Source: Candidatus Latescibacterota bacterium (GTDB lineage Bacteria; Latescibacterota; UBA2968; UBA8231). Taken from it: 64,000 nucleotides of DNA. The translations under genes were made by a program, and so were the position numbers. Every line of letters starts with the position of its first letter. Within the stretch, counting starts at the first letter, position 1. Location: positions 1 through 64,000 of the forward strand of contig JAJEFJ010000107.1 in assembly GCA_022820485.1 (NCBI GenBank), given 5' to 3'. The notes under the pieces are model-generated. The model made no database searches. It had not been told where the DNA came from and saw nothing but the letters and a program-made list of their open reading frames with translations. Positions 44,352 to 52,979 of the stretch are shown here, in pieces.

Positions 44352-45998
44352 GTGAACAGGAGCTCTTACCCGCGCCGCTACGACCTCGACGCCCTGCGCG
44401 CCACGGCGATGCTGCTCGGCATCGCATTGCACGCGGGGTTGTCCTTCACGCCGTTTCCCTGGGCAGTTCAGGATGAGCGGCAAAGCGATTTCTTCTGGCT
44501 GTTATTTGCCGCAATCCACGGCTTCCGCATGCCGGTGTTCTTTGTGCTAAGCGGCTTTTTCACGGCCATGCTTTGGCGCGGGCGCGGTTTAAAACCAGTG
44601 CTCTCCCACCGCTTGCGCCGCGTGTTGCTGCCATTCCTACTCGGACTAGTAACAATCGTTCCCGCGGTAAACTGGATCAGTGGCTGGGCCATTGCATCTG
44701 GAGTAGAAGCCAACGCGGCTAAGGCCGAAGAAGACAACATCTGGAGTGCAGCCAAGAACGGGGACCTCGCCGGCATTGAACGGCACCTGCAAGGCGGAGC
44801 CAATATCGATGGGACCGATCCGGCATTCGGGCAAACTCCCCTAGTATGGGCGGCGCTGGTCGGCCAGTTTGAAGCCGTCGATTGGCTGCTGCAAAACGGG
44901 GCTGCGGTCAATGGTCGCACCAGGGACGGCGGGACGCCCTTGCATGCGGCTGCCTTCCTAGGACGAGTGGAAGTCGCCAAATTGCTGCTTCAGTACGGAG
45001 CAGATTCCGAGGCAAAAAACAACAACGGCGATACGCCTCGGACGGCCCTAGCGGTGGACTGGAAACTGACGCGGTATTTGGCGGGCTTGTTGCAGATCGA
45101 GATTGATGCGCGACAAGTCGAGGAGGGTCGGGATCAAATCGCCGGACTTTTCGGACAATCTTCCGCTGGTTGGGAAAAAACTGACGAGACAGAGGAAACA
45201 TCGGCCGGGTTCCTCAAAGCGATGGCGTCGCCGATTTTTTCCCTGCCGCTTTTTCACCACCTCTGGTTTTTGTGGTTCCTCTGCTGGTTGGTCCTCGTCT
45301 TCGCACTCTACGCCCGCCTCGCCGATTGGCTGCAATGGCAGGGACCGCCCAAGTGGCTGGTTCTTTCACCCATTCGATTTCTCTATTTGATTCCTCTAAC
45401 CATGATTCCGCAGTCGCTCATGGGACTGGTCATACCCAGTTTTGGCCCGGACACCTCCTTGGGCCTTCTGCCCATGCCGCACATACTACTTTACTACGCC
45501 CTCTTTTTCTTTTTTGGTGCTTTGTATTTCGACTGCGACGACCCAGACGGCCGGGTCGGAAAATGGTGGTGGCTGGCGCTTCCCGTAGGGCTATTCATCG
45601 TCTTCCCGCTCGGGCTCGAATTTTCAACGGGTGCATTCGGATTTCGCCAGGAGATATTCGATCCGGCCATGGCCCGGACCGCGGCGGTGGCATTGCAGGT
45701 GATCTACGCTTGGATGATGACCTTTGGATTCATCGGCTTGTTCCGCAAACTCTGCACTCGCGAAAACAAAACCATTCGCTATGTGTCGGATTCGTCGTAC
45801 TGGCTGTACGTGACGCACGTACCGCTGATCATTGGCACTCAATTAGCCGTGCGCGATTGGCCGCTTGCTTCAGGGGTAAAGTACTTCCTAGTTTTGCTCG
45901 CAGTCACCGGCCTTCTATTGCTGATCTACCAATTTCTCGTCCGCTACACTTGGCTGGGCCGACTGCTGAACGGTCCCCGCGTCCGTCCGACGAACTAG
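44352..45998 (+). CDS. Acyltransferase-3 membrane protein with inserted ankyrin repeats
   Basis: 548 residues from GTG. The start is a standard Acyl_transf_3 (OafA/NodX-like): 'RRYDLDALRATAMLLGIALHAG' with the conserved D and H27, and 'GFRMPVFFVLSGFFTAML'. Between helices 3 and 4 (about residues 125-250) three ankyrin repeats are inserted: 'AKNGDLAGIERHLQGGANIDG', 'ALVGQFEAVDWLLQNGAAVNG' and 'AAFLGRVEVAKLLLQYGADSE'. The rest is the remaining transmembrane bundle with 'LYVTHVPLIIG' near the end. It transfers acyl groups to a surface glycan or lipid; the ankyrin domain could recruit a partner. Confidence 0.85.
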   Translation: MNRSSYPRRYDLDALRATAMLLGIALHAGLSFTPFPWAVQDERQSDFFWLLFAAIHGFRMPVFFVLSGFFTAMLWRGRGLKPVLSHRLRRVLLPFLLGLVTIVPAVNWISGWAIASGVEANAAKAEEDNIWSAAKNGDLAGIERHLQGGANIDGTDPAFGQTPLVWAALVGQFEAVDWLLQNGAAVNGRTRDGGTPLHAAAFLGRVEVAKLLLQYGADSEAKNNNGDTPRTALAVDWKLTRYLAGLLQIEIDARQVEEGRDQIAGLFGQSSAGWEKTDETEETSAGFLKAMASPIFSLPLFHHLWFLWFLCWLVLVFALYARLADWLQWQGPPKWLVLSPIRFLYLIPLTMIPQSLMGLVIPSFGPDTSLGLLPMPHILLYYALFFFFGALYFDCDDPDGRVGKWWWLALPVGLFIVFPLGLEFSTGAFGFRQEIFDPAMARTAAVALQVIYAWMMTFGFIGLFRKLCTRENKTIRYVSDSSYWLYVTHVPLIIGTQLAVRDWPLASGVKYFLVLLAVTGLLLLIYQFLVRYTWLGRLLNGPRVRPTN

Positions 45999-46070
45999 CT
46001 TAGTGGGCAAGTGAGTGGCTGTCCTGCTGCGGACGCAACGTACTCGGACGGGCGTTCAAGCCGGAGGGAA

Positions 46071-46463
46071 TCATGCCAGCTCGATGCGGGTACGCAGGCC
46101 CGGGGCACCGAGCAGCCGGCCGTCACCGGTCACGAGCACCGCCCCCAGCGCCTCCGCCAGCGAGACGTACACGGCGTCGTAAGCGCTCACGTTATCGCGA
46201 AGCTGCCAGATTCGGTCGAGGAATAGCTCATGCGAATACCGTTCGACGTCGAGCGCACGCCATTGGTCGAGTGCGAGTGCTCCGCGTGTGGCGCTCAACG
46301 TTCCGCGCAAGACGTAACGGCGAAGCACGTGAGCGATCTCCACGTCGATGAGATGGGGCACGTGAATGCTCACGGCAGGGTTTTCCACCCGCTTCGCGAC
46401 GCGCTTACCTGCGGCCGTATTCAGCAAGAACTCGACCGCTCCCGAGGCATCCAAGACCAGCAA
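46071..46463 (-). CDS. PIN-domain toxin (VapC-like)
   Basis: 130 residues. The likely start is TTG 46463, nine bases after the antitoxin stop, as no ATG fits. 'MLVLDASGAVEFLL' has D5, 'HLIDVEIAHVLRR' the conserved E, and 'SAYDAVYVSLAEALGAVLVTGDGRLL' the last acidic residues of the PIN ribonuclease site. VapC toxins cleave tRNA or rRNA. It is paired with a ribbon-helix-helix antitoxin directly upstream. Confidence 0.82.
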   Translation of the reverse strand: MLVLDASGAVEFLLNTAAGKRVAKRVENPAVSIHVPHLIDVEIAHVLRRYVLRGTLSATRGALALDQWRALDVERYSHELFLDRIWQLRDNVSAYDAVYVSLAEALGAVLVTGDGRLLGAPGLRTRIELA

Positions 46464-46469
46464 CGGTGC

Positions 46470-46745
46470 CTACCGCTCTCGCTCGTTGAGATCCCCGTCG
46501 TTGGCGTGCGCGTCGTCGCGAGCGTCCCGTTCCGCGCGAAGCACGTCGGCTGGCGATGCCCCAAGAACCAATTCGGGCTGTCGGCGGATGGCCGCAAGCA
46601 GTTCCCGCCGGCTCGGCCGCTCTAGTGCCCGCTCAATTGCCCACATCACATACTGTGACATGGAGACTCCTTCCATTGCGGCGCGCGCTTTTAGGCGACG
46701 ATGCATGACATCTGGGACGTTGCGAATCTGGATCATTGTAGTCAT
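46470..46745 (-). CDS. Ribbon-helix-helix antitoxin (FitA/VapB-like)
   Basis: 91 residues from ATG 46745; an ATG at 46736 is nearly as good. 'MIQIRNVPDVMHRRLKARAAMEGVSMSQYVMWAIERALE' is an RHH DNA-binding fold of the Arc/FitA type. The C-terminal 45 residues ('SPADVLRAERDARDD') would wrap the toxin. The promoter just upstream has an inverted repeat, and -10 lies so near the ATG that the message may start at or close to it. Confidence 0.8.
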   Translation of the reverse strand: MTTMIQIRNVPDVMHRRLKARAAMEGVSMSQYVMWAIERALERPSRRELLAAIRRQPELVLGASPADVLRAERDARDDAHANDGDLNERER

Positions 46746-46751
46746 GTGATT

Positions 46752-46780
46752 AATATGAAAACATGAATATTTCATGTCAA
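46752..46780 (-). promoter_or_regulatory. VapBC-type promoter and operator
   Basis: On the minus strand TTGACA (46780-46775) and CATATT (46757-46752) are 17 bases apart. A perfect inverted repeat, ACATGAA-TAT-TTCATGT (46761-46777), covers the spacer. This is where an RHH antitoxin would autorepress. The expected transcription start (about 46745) coincides with the antitoxin ATG, so translation may be leaderless. Confidence 0.55.
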
Positions 46781-46853
46781 CAACACTGAACGAGGTGTTC
46801 ACGACAACCCTGCGATTCAGCACCGACGACCCCGCCTACAACAAAAATTTTAG

Positions 46854-47393
46854 TCAGACATCCAAAAGCGCATTCTCATAAGCGCCGTACGTCACATCAT
46901 CGAAGAGAACGAAGCGCACCTCATCGAGACCGTCGTGCGCTTCGAGGCACTGCTTTACCCCATTGAGCGCGACAACCGCGGCTTGCGCGACTGGATAACC
47001 ATACACGCCGGTGCTAATAGATGGAAAGGCAATCGTCTTGATGTTGTGCTCCACTGCGAGTCGTAAGCTTTCCCGATAGCAGCTAGCGAGAAGTTCAGGT
47101 TCACCAGCGTCTCCACCCCGCCAGATCGGCCCCACAGTGTGGATGACGTACTTCGCGGGAAGATTACCGCCCGTCGTGATAACAGCTTGACCCGTAGGAC
47201 AACCGCCCTGCTTAGCGCGGATTGCGCTGCATTCCGCCATGATGGCTGGTCCCCCAGCGCGGTGAATGGCACCATCGACGCCACCGCCGCCCAAGAGCCG
47301 CTCGTTGGCAGCGTTGGCAATCGCATCGACTCGTTCCCTTGTAATATCTCCGCGTACCAGCGCGAGGGACGTTCGGTTGATTTTGGCCGTCAT
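46854..47393 (-). CDS. Macro-domain ADP-ribose hydrolase (YmdB-like)
   Basis: 179 residues with GAGGAG before the ATG. 'LVRGDITRERVDAIANAANERLLGGGGVDGAIHRAGG' in pieces is the ADP-ribose-binding core, with the conserved N in 'NAAN' and the diphosphate loop 'GGGGVDGAI'. 'FPSISTGVYGYP' is the second loop. It should hydrolyse O-acetyl-ADP-ribose or remove ADP-ribose from proteins. Its neighbour two genes upstream is a Sir2-like protein, whose chemistry yields O-acetyl-ADP-ribose, so the two may work in sequence. Confidence 0.88.
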   Translation of the reverse strand: MTAKINRTSLALVRGDITRERVDAIANAANERLLGGGGVDGAIHRAGGPAIMAECSAIRAKQGGCPTGQAVITTGGNLPAKYVIHTVGPIWRGGDAGEPELLASCYRESLRLAVEHNIKTIAFPSISTGVYGYPVAQAAVVALNGVKQCLEAHDGLDEVRFVLFDDVTYGAYENALLDV

Positions 47394-47417
47394 AAAGAAT
47401 TCTCCTCACCGTCGGGA

Positions 47418-49388
47418 CTACGCGTCGATAATTCGTCGGCGTCCACCTTTCAACCGGTCCAGCACCTCCAGACACCGCGGCCGACGGCTGTTCTCCTCCC
47501 GCAAGGAAGCTAGATACTCGTCCCATTCCTGCTTGCGACCAGCCCGAGTGAGCGCATTTTTCATTTTTCGCAGATAGGGAACTGCGGCCTCGTACCCTCT
47601 CGTACTGACCTGGGCGATCTGCTCCTCGGCTGCTTCCTGCCAAATGGCTATCGCCCGCTCCGGGTGAGCCGACTTGATGGCCTCGGCCACCTCGGTGGGG
47701 TTGACGATAAAGTCATACATCCCCAATCCACCCTTTTTGCGACTGGCATAGTCATACCACTTGAGCACCTCGTCCGGCTTCTTCTCGGCAATAGCCAACT
47801 GAGTTAGTATCCCGGTCATAGGGGCCTCTATTGCTTCGCTATCGGACACCTCGACTTCAGGGGGCGGCAAGGGCCAAGCGATCTTTGGATCACTCTTGCG
47901 TTTCCGACCAACACCGGGCCGCCGGCCGGTTCCCAGAAAGTGCCGCGCCCAAGCCTCGACGCCCTCGCCGACGCGCGCCTTGCGAGCGGCTTTGCACAGA
48001 GCTTGGAAGCCATGCAGACTAGGCGCAGCAAAAAACTCCTCGGCTTGAAGGGCCAACCCAGCGAGCGGATTGCCACTACGCTCGTTAATCGTCTGTAGCT
48101 GCTTATGCAGGGCCGCTTCAATGCCCGGATAGATAGAGGCAGTCGCCTCCATCCCCTGACGGCACCAGCGGCGGGCCTCTTCCCAGCGGCGTTCAGCTAT
48201 CAGGAGGTCCACCAAGTGAGCATAGGTATTGGAGATGGGCGCTTCGCGCTCCCACAGCGGGATAATCTCGTCTTGGCGACCAGCCTTTTCCAAGGCGCGC
48301 GTCAGCCAGTCGGCAGTTTGGCTCCGTTTGAAGTCAGGCAAAAAAGCGTCCTCTTCCGCAACAGGCTCAATGGCTTCGAGACGCTGCGCTAGCCGGTCGC
48401 ACACCACAGACCAATCGCTTTTGGCGTAGCCTTTCTTCCACAGGTTTTCCAAGCCAGCGGCGCACAGGCTGTACCCGTCGGCCTGTTCCATATCTATGGC
48501 CCATTCTATCTGGTCTGCTGGCGATAGGGAGGCCGTATCTAGAGCCTGAAAAAGCACCTCAAAGCAGTCGGCGAACGCTGCGTCGGATTCGCCTTCGTCA
48601 TCGTGCTCAAGTGCCCGGCTGCCCGCGTCCAGCAACTCCGGCCCTAGTCGCACGGCCGCGTCGGCCTGTCCGGCTGCGACCAACCCTTTGAGCGCCGCCT
48701 TAAGGCGACCTACGTTGGCCGCAAGGTCTCGGTCGTTGTATTCGTCCCATAACGACTCTTCTAAGGCATGGATCTCGCGGCGGATCATCTGGAGAATTTT
48801 TTGCGTCTGCCCGGCAGCCAAATTGCGGCGGTCGGCGAGCAATTGGCGCACCGCGTCGTGCGCGTCCGCGAGTTCAATCACCAGCGCTACGAGTTCGGCT
48901 TTGGTCTGCTCCTCGAGGTACGGACGCAGGGAAGCTGCTTTGGATTTCTTGGATTTTGACCGCCCGGAACGCGCGTTTTCTTCCTCCTCGTCCTCCTCGT
49001 CCACTATCGCTTCTAGTTTCAACAAGCGCGGATCGTCTTCCTCAATTTCGCCAATAGCACTATCGGTCTTGAGGCATTCCAAGTATTCCAGTACCACCGC
49101 CACCGCGTGCTTGCAGGTAGCCCAATAGGGACAGGTGCAGGCGGATTCCAAGCCGTTCCTCTCGGTAAGGCGAACCCGGGTGGCATAGCGCCGCGTTCCT
49201 CTCACCCAAGCTACCAACGTTCCGTCCTCAGTGCGTCCCAAGTTTTCAACCGCTCCTCTTCTCTGATAGGGGCGTCCTCGGCCGACGATGACGTTGCCCG
49301 CCCATTCTTCTAGGTCTTCCCAAGTGAGTTTCGAGAACGGGTCAGAGGGCTTTTGCTTTTTAGTGGTTTTCTTTTTTTGCCGCGCCAT
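47418..49388 (-). CDS. SWIM zinc-finger protein
   Basis: 656 residues. The SWIM motif is in 'LESACTCPYWATCKHAVAVVL' pieces: C-x-C-x6-C-x-H, near residue 85-95. It is followed by an acidic, lysine-rich linker (about 130-155, 'DEEDEEEENARSGRSKSKKSKA' in part) and a long alpha-helical region of TPR-like repeats to the end. SWIM fingers bind DNA or proteins and occur in SNF2 helicase-associated and Sir2-linked genes. The gene lies between a Sir2-like and a macro-domain gene on one strand with gaps of 163 and 24 bases. Function unknown. Confidence 0.8.
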   Translation of the reverse strand: MARQKKKTTKKQKPSDPFSKLTWEDLEEWAGNVIVGRGRPYQRRGAVENLGRTEDGTLVAWVRGTRRYATRVRLTERNGLESACTCPYWATCKHAVAVVLEYLECLKTDSAIGEIEEDDPRLLKLEAIVDEEDEEEENARSGRSKSKKSKAASLRPYLEEQTKAELVALVIELADAHDAVRQLLADRRNLAAGQTQKILQMIRREIHALEESLWDEYNDRDLAANVGRLKAALKGLVAAGQADAAVRLGPELLDAGSRALEHDDEGESDAAFADCFEVLFQALDTASLSPADQIEWAIDMEQADGYSLCAAGLENLWKKGYAKSDWSVVCDRLAQRLEAIEPVAEEDAFLPDFKRSQTADWLTRALEKAGRQDEIIPLWEREAPISNTYAHLVDLLIAERRWEEARRWCRQGMEATASIYPGIEAALHKQLQTINERSGNPLAGLALQAEEFFAAPSLHGFQALCKAARKARVGEGVEAWARHFLGTGRRPGVGRKRKSDPKIAWPLPPPEVEVSDSEAIEAPMTGILTQLAIAEKKPDEVLKWYDYASRKKGGLGMYDFIVNPTEVAEAIKSAHPERAIAIWQEAAEEQIAQVSTRGYEAAVPYLRKMKNALTRAGRKQEWDEYLASLREENSRRPRCLEVLDRLKGGRRRIIDA

Positions 49389-49551
49389 TTTCGTTTATCC
49401 CTCTATTCTTGGATGGCGATGTTGTGGCTTCTTAATATCAATTGTCCTAATAAGGGCCATATGCGACATTCCTACAACGGCCTTTCAGGCAAGGATAGGT
49501 CGAGCCGCCTATATGGCGCAGATGGCGCGCCAAGTCGAGGAAAGTGCATGA

Positions 49552-50664
49552 TCAGATGGTGAGCAGCTTGGTCAGTTCGGGCAAGACGTCTTCAGCAAGG
49601 CCCTCGACAAACCAGTCCTGTGCATGCATGAAGTCCGGTCGTTCTGGAGCTACAACGACGATTTGGAGGGCGTTGTCACGGGCATAGTCCAGCAGGCCGT
49701 TATTTGCATCCATCGACACGCCTATAACCAAAGCCACCTGACCTTCCTCGATCCAAGCCCAGCCCTCGTTTGAGCCTTTAAAGTACTTGGGTTCATTTAT
49801 ATGCACTTTTTGGCTACCGGCCCATTCGTGTAGCCCGTCAAAATTGCCCGTAATGATCTGCTTCAGTATCCCGTGTTTTTCCAATTGTGCAAGAGCCGCA
49901 TGGGCTTCGGTGGGACTGGCTGTCATAAAGCGGGTGTAGAATGTTCCCAGTACCAGAGCCGTCTCACGAGGACGGTGTATTATCCAATCGGCAACAGCAC
50001 CGGGGAAACGGTAATTGTCGATGGGGAATTGCTCCTGCAGTCCACCTTTTCCGTCAAACGCGGGAATACCTGCCGCGGCCGATAAACCAGCGCCCGTGAA
50101 CGCCACTAGTGGCTTACCCTGAATGCGACGCGCAAGTTCCGCCACGTCAACAGCCTCAGCCTGTTCAGGGGCTTGCTCTGGACTTACGGGGTAGTAAGCC
50201 CCCGGATCTTGCAGTTCCGACTTCTTGCGGGCACGGTCAGATCGCAGTTCAAAGTAATCATTGAAATAAGGCTCTCTAAAAATGGCGGGATTGTCGTGTG
50301 AGAGTAACAAATGAGTTGCGACCGTTCCATCGCTCGTTGGTGCGGAAAAAAATTCCAACTTAAACTCCTCCCAGACAGCTTCAAGTCGATTCTCCTGGCG
50401 CAATGTAGCAGACCACAGGCCACTCGTGATAGCCTGTCGCAGAGCACTAATTTTGGCAATCATCTCCTCCTGCTCGTGTTCGCAGGAATGGGCTACTAGG
50501 AGATTTGCCAAGTCAACCTGCCCTTCGCTGGAGATAGCAAACTCGCCATAGAAGCCGAAAAATCCCGACGGCCCTCCAAAATTGAAATCCATTCCATAGA
50601 AACCCCCAGTTTTTTCTTTGTACCACTTCAACTGCTCTGAGGGTATTTGAGTCAGCCTGATCAT
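49552..50664 (-). CDS. Sir2-like NAD-dependent protein with a unique N-terminal domain
   Basis: 370 residues. The C-terminal part (from about residue 172) has Sir2 motifs: 'FTGAGLSAAAGIPAF' (191-203) for NAD binding, 'ITGNFDGLHEWAG' (N274, D276, H279) and a His at 288 in 'QKVHIN' where the catalytic HG would be. No zinc-ribbon cysteines are present, so it departs from protein deacylases. Residues 1-170 form a domain I do not recognise, rich in aromatic residues and containing 'CEHEQEEMIAKISALRQAIT'. An NAD hydrolase or ADP-ribosyl signalling role is possible. It follows the DgoD-like gene by six bases. Confidence 0.72.
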   Translation of the reverse strand: MIRLTQIPSEQLKWYKEKTGGFYGMDFNFGGPSGFFGFYGEFAISSEGQVDLANLLVAHSCEHEQEEMIAKISALRQAITSGLWSATLRQENRLEAVWEEFKLEFFSAPTSDGTVATHLLLSHDNPAIFREPYFNDYFELRSDRARKKSELQDPGAYYPVSPEQAPEQAEAVDVAELARRIQGKPLVAFTGAGLSAAAGIPAFDGKGGLQEQFPIDNYRFPGAVADWIIHRPRETALVLGTFYTRFMTASPTEAHAALAQLEKHGILKQIITGNFDGLHEWAGSQKVHINEPKYFKGSNEGWAWIEEGQVALVIGVSMDANNGLLDYARDNALQIVVVAPERPDFMHAQDWFVEGLAEDVLPELTKLLTI

Positions 50665-50670
50665 AATTAA

Positions 50671-51831
50671 TCAGTAATCCCGCAGGGCACCGTCGGGGCC
50701 AATCACCGGCTCCCGAGTATAAGGCTCAGGCGGATAGTGCGGGAACGCTTCGTCGTTCAGTTCAATGCCAATGCCGGGAGTCTGCGGAACAATCAGGAAG
50801 CCGCCCTCGCGCCGCAGTGGCGTCTCGACCAGATCCCGTTTCGGGGCATCGTACTCGTCCCGTGGATACTCCTGTATGGCGACGTTGTGGATGGCGGCGT
50901 CGAGTTGCACGCACGCCGCAGTCAGGATGCAACTCAACGGGTTGTGCGGGGCGACTCCCACGTAGCTTGCTTCGGCAAGAGCCGCGATCTTTTTGCAATT
51001 CGTAATTCCACCGGCGAGCGACAGGTCCGGCCGGATGTACGAAGCCCCCTTGTGGGCTAGCAACTCGCGGAACTGGTAGGTGGTGTAGAGCCGCTCGCCC
51101 ATGGCCACTGGCACCGGCATATTTGCCGCAACATGACCCCATGCGTCCATGTTTTCAGGCTCGATGGGGTCCTCGAAAAAAAACAAGCCATAGGGCTCGA
51201 GCGCCTTGGCCACCTCGATGGCCTCCGGCGGCGTGAGTCGGTTGACCACATCGACCATGAGATCGATCTCGTCACCCACGGCGTCGCGGACTGCCTGCAG
51301 GGTAGCCGCGGCGTGCTTGGCCATGCCGCGGAACGACAGTTGCTCTAAGCTTGTGCCCTCGCCAGACGCAAAGGCTCCGAACGGATAGAGACGCAAAGCG
51401 GTGTAGCCGGCCTCGACCATGCGCCGGGCGTCTTCGGCCAACTCCGCCGGGGAGTCGCCATGCAGATGCGAGTACACGCGTACGCGCTCCCGCGTGGGAC
51501 CGCCCAGCAGCGAATGGACGGGTAGCTCGGCTACCTTCCCCTTGATGTCCCACAGTGCGATGTCGATTGCCCCGATCGCGGCCATAGTGTCCGCGCCGCC
51601 GCGAAACACGCAGCGGCGGAACATGTGCTGCCAGTTGCGCTCAATGTGGAGAGGATCCTTGCCGATTAGGTACTCGGCGCAGTAATCTACCGCCGCAATG
51701 GGCGCAAACGGCGTGCCGCTGGTACCGCTTGCGGGGTGCAACTCGCCGACACCCGATATGCCTTCGTCGGTGTGCACCCGCACGTAGATAAAGCGGCTGG
51801 CCCGCAGGGTCTCGACCTTCGCGACTTTCAT
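50671..51831 (-). CDS. Galactonate dehydratase-like enolase-superfamily enzyme
   Basis: 386 residues of the mandelate-racemase subgroup. 'VKVETLRASRFIYVRVHTDEGISGVGE'-like strands start the cap. Metal ligands are visible in order: D in 'IDLMVDVVNRLT', E in 'FFEDPIEPEN', E in 'PVAMGERLYT', with the catalytic His in 'VGVAPHNPLS'. The His and ordering fit D-galactonate or related acid-sugar dehydratases. It leads the minus-strand run with the Sir2-like gene; a sugar isomerase and Gfo/Idh gene lie upstream on the same strand. Confidence 0.87.
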   Translation of the reverse strand: MKVAKVETLRASRFIYVRVHTDEGISGVGELHPASGTSGTPFAPIAAVDYCAEYLIGKDPLHIERNWQHMFRRCVFRGGADTMAAIGAIDIALWDIKGKVAELPVHSLLGGPTRERVRVYSHLHGDSPAELAEDARRMVEAGYTALRLYPFGAFASGEGTSLEQLSFRGMAKHAAATLQAVRDAVGDEIDLMVDVVNRLTPPEAIEVAKALEPYGLFFFEDPIEPENMDAWGHVAANMPVPVAMGERLYTTYQFRELLAHKGASYIRPDLSLAGGITNCKKIAALAEASYVGVAPHNPLSCILTAACVQLDAAIHNVAIQEYPRDEYDAPKRDLVETPLRREGGFLIVPQTPGIGIELNDEAFPHYPPEPYTREPVIGPDGALRDY

Positions 51832-51878
51832 ATTCGTTCCGGCTTCCTAAAAATCAGCTCGCTGCTGTCTCAATTGCG

Positions 51879-52979
51879 CTAGGCAACATCAATCGCTACA
51901 CCTCCCTCGCGTCCCTGCAATGCCCCACTTCCCACCATCGCGACCTCCAGCGCCCTCAGCCCATCGCGGTGATCAACGGCAAAGGGCGCTTCTGTGCGGC
52001 AGTGGTCGATATAGTGGGCCACCTCGGCCTTGTACGCCGGCCCGAAGCGCTCGATAAAAAACGGCACTTCTGCGCCGTAATCGCGCAGGGCAAACTCCCG
52101 CCGCTCGATTAAACCACGCCGCCCAAATGCCTCCACTTCCACTGAGAGCGAGTCCTCACTAAAGGCCCCCACATGCACTAACCCCTCCGTCCCATAAACC
52201 CAAGTCTCATTGCGATACCCTGCTACGTGGTTGCGGCTCACCGTCACTTGGCCGATCAGGTTTTCGGGAAAGTACATCTGCAAGAGAGCATCGTCGAAAT
52301 CCTCTTTGACGTCCGTGTGCTGCTGGTTGTAAAGCAGACTGCCAAAACCCGCTAGCCGCTCGGGCTGCTGCCCGCCGAGCCAGAGAATCTCGTCGATATT
52401 GTGCACTGCCATATCCGAGAGTATGCCGGAGCTATTGTATCCCTCGGGCGGCGGCACTGGATCTTCGAGGATCGAGACGATCTTGAACGGCGCGCCGATA
52501 GCGCCTTGATCCAAGAGGGCTTTGGCCCATAGCAGCGGCGCGTCGAAGCGACGCATAAAAGCCTGCATCAGCGCCGTGCGGCGAAAATCGTCGGCGTCTA
52601 GATAGGTGGCAAACTCTCGCGCTGTGGCCAGAGAGTGCGTCAGCGGTTTTTCCATCAAGACCCGCCAGCCCGCGTCGATCAAGGTCTGGGCATCGCGGTA
52701 GTGGTTTTCCGTGCGCGAGGCAATAAACGCGCCGTCGGCTGCCTTAGCCGCGACTAGTTCCTCTACGTCTTTGAAAACACCAATCGCCGTTTCCTGTCCA
52801 GCCTGTAGCTGAGCCGCGGCCTCGGCGGCCAAGTCGCCGTACCCGTCCACTACCACTGTCAACACGCAATCGCCCCGCTCTCTGGCCAGTTCTTGGACGT
52901 GGCGGGCGTGGAATGCGCCAATCCGGCCGACGCCTATGACCGCTATTCTAAAACGTTCCGCCATGGGCAAGATTCTCAT
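51879..52979 (-). CDS. Gfo/Idh/MocA-family oxidoreductase (inositol dehydrogenase-like)
   Basis: 366 residues; ATG 52979 overlaps the stop of the isomerase gene (ATGA), with ATG 52964 as an alternative. 'FRIAVIGVGRIGAFHARHV' is the NAD-binding Rossmann motif and 'VLMEKPLTHSLATAREF' contains the catalytic EKP lysine. 'FKIVSILEDPVPPPEGYNSSGILSDMAVHNIDEILWL' in pieces has the H-x-x-D of the substrate domain (HNID). It oxidises a cyclitol or sugar with NAD+. It is coupled to the isomerase and lies upstream of the DgoD-like gene, forming a small sugar-acid pathway. Confidence 0.88.
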   Translation of the reverse strand: MRILPMAERFRIAVIGVGRIGAFHARHVQELARERGDCVLTVVVDGYGDLAAEAAAQLQAGQETAIGVFKDVEELVAAKAADGAFIASRTENHYRDAQTLIDAGWRVLMEKPLTHSLATAREFATYLDADDFRRTALMQAFMRRFDAPLLWAKALLDQGAIGAPFKIVSILEDPVPPPEGYNSSGILSDMAVHNIDEILWLGGQQPERLAGFGSLLYNQQHTDVKEDFDDALLQMYFPENLIGQVTVSRNHVAGYRNETWVYGTEGLVHVGAFSEDSLSVEVEAFGRRGLIERREFALRDYGAEVPFFIERFGPAYKAEVAHYIDHCRTEAPFAVDHRDGLRALEVAMVGSGALQGREGGVAIDVA

